Below, piece by piece: positions 13,027 to 13,370 of a stretch of DNA of 13,370 bases. The DNA comes from Syntrophobacter sp. SbD2 (GTDB lineage Bacteria; Desulfobacterota; Syntrophobacteria; Syntrophobacterales; Syntrophobacteraceae). A program made the position numbers and the translations under genes. Positions within the stretch are counted from its first letter, which is position 1. Each line of letters starts with the position of its first letter. The notes under the pieces were generated by a model that had not been told where the DNA came from, searched no databases, and saw only the letters and a list, made by a program, of their open reading frames with translations. The stretch lies in NCBI GenBank assembly GCA_900290385.1, contig OMSV01000141.1, positions 8,190-21,559 of the forward strand. Direction: 5' to 3'.

Positions 13027-13370
13027 ATGATCGTAAGCGCCAGCCGCCGGACTGACATTCCGGCCTTTTATTCGAAATGGTTTATGAACCGGGTGCGCCG
13101 GGGCTGGTGCCTTGTGCCCAATCCGTTCAACCGTAATCAGGTCTCAAGGGTCGCTCTTTCCGCAGCGGAAGTTGACGCTTTTGTATTATGGAGCCGTAAT
13201 CCTCGCCCGCTGATGAAATACCTGGACGAACTCGACGACATGGGCTGCCGATACTACTTTCTTTTCACTTTGATCGGCTACCCGGACCGGATTGATCCGG
13301 GGTCGCCACCTTTGAGCCGGTCCATAAGGACTTTTCAGGAGCTTTCAGCGCGAGTTGGGCCCCAAAGGGT
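13027..13370 (+). CDS. DUF1848 family protein (3' partial)
   Basis: An open frame of 114 codons starts at ATG 13027, with AAGGA just before it and an in-frame stop at 13015-13017. It runs off the window without a stop. The beginning, MIVSASRRTDIPAFYSKWF, then NPFNRNQVSRVAL, LWSRNPRPLMKYLDEL and YYFLFTLIGYP are hallmarks of DUF1848 proteins. As I recall, these have about 280-310 residues and end in a cysteine cluster suggestive of Fe-S binding; that part lies outside the window. The biochemical function is not established. It is divergent from the trans-sulfuration gene, about 210 bp away. Confidence 0.8.
   Translation, partial: MIVSASRRTDIPAFYSKWFMNRVRRGWCLVPNPFNRNQVSRVALSAAEVDAFVLWSRNPRPLMKYLDELDDMGCRYYFLFTLIGYPDRIDPGSPPLSRSIRTFQELSARVGPQR

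Noticed and set aside
1..13370. CRISPR array or transposase gene
   Set aside because: No regularly spaced direct repeats of 25-40 bp and no transposase or integrase frame were found on either strand.

Overview
The window reads as bacterial chromosome. The gene families suggest an anaerobe of the Deltaproteobacteria/Desulfobacterota type: LutABC and a LarA-family racemase, a compact ridA-prmA-icd cluster, a histidine phosphatase fused to an upstream domain, and heptamer repeats between genes. This affiliation is an inference from gene content; no rRNA or other phylogenetic marker is present.

Left part (1-2666). A histidine-phosphatase gene enters from outside the window. A region with a large imperfect palindrome follows, then a tRNA-Pro(CGG). 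Beyond the tRNA 3' end lies accessory DNA: on the minus strand an antitoxin-like gene followed by a RelE-type toxin that is cut short next to the tRNA; on the plus strand a PIN-domain (VapC-like) toxin gene followed by an overlapping, unusually short Phd/YefM-like antitoxin gene. A palindromic operator-like site sits just after a TATAAT box upstream of the PIN gene. This looks like a tRNA-adjacent integration hotspot with decayed cargo.

Central part (2667-8796, minus strand). A tight operon reads right to left: a ThDP-dependent decarboxylase/carboligase, then LutA-, LutB- and LutC-like proteins (a Fe-S 2-hydroxyacid oxidase complex), then a LarA-family nickel-dependent racemase/epimerase. Gaps are at most 11 bp and several genes overlap. 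Together they could interconvert the isomers of a 2-hydroxyacid, oxidise it to the 2-oxoacid, and decarboxylate or ligate that product. The logic matches mandelate racemase, dehydrogenase and benzoylformate decarboxylase, but with unrelated racemase and oxidase families. The substrate is unknown. A frameshifted small reading frame lies directly upstream and ends in the ribosome binding site of the ThDP gene.

Right part (8797-13370). On the plus strand lie ridA, prmA and icd (NADP-type isocitrate dehydrogenase), closely spaced. Convergent to them is a PLP-dependent trans-sulfuration enzyme of the Cys/Met metabolism family. Its two flanks carry 7-bp-phased repeats, and its leader can form two mutually exclusive hairpins. 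A DUF1848-family gene starts divergently and runs off the right edge.
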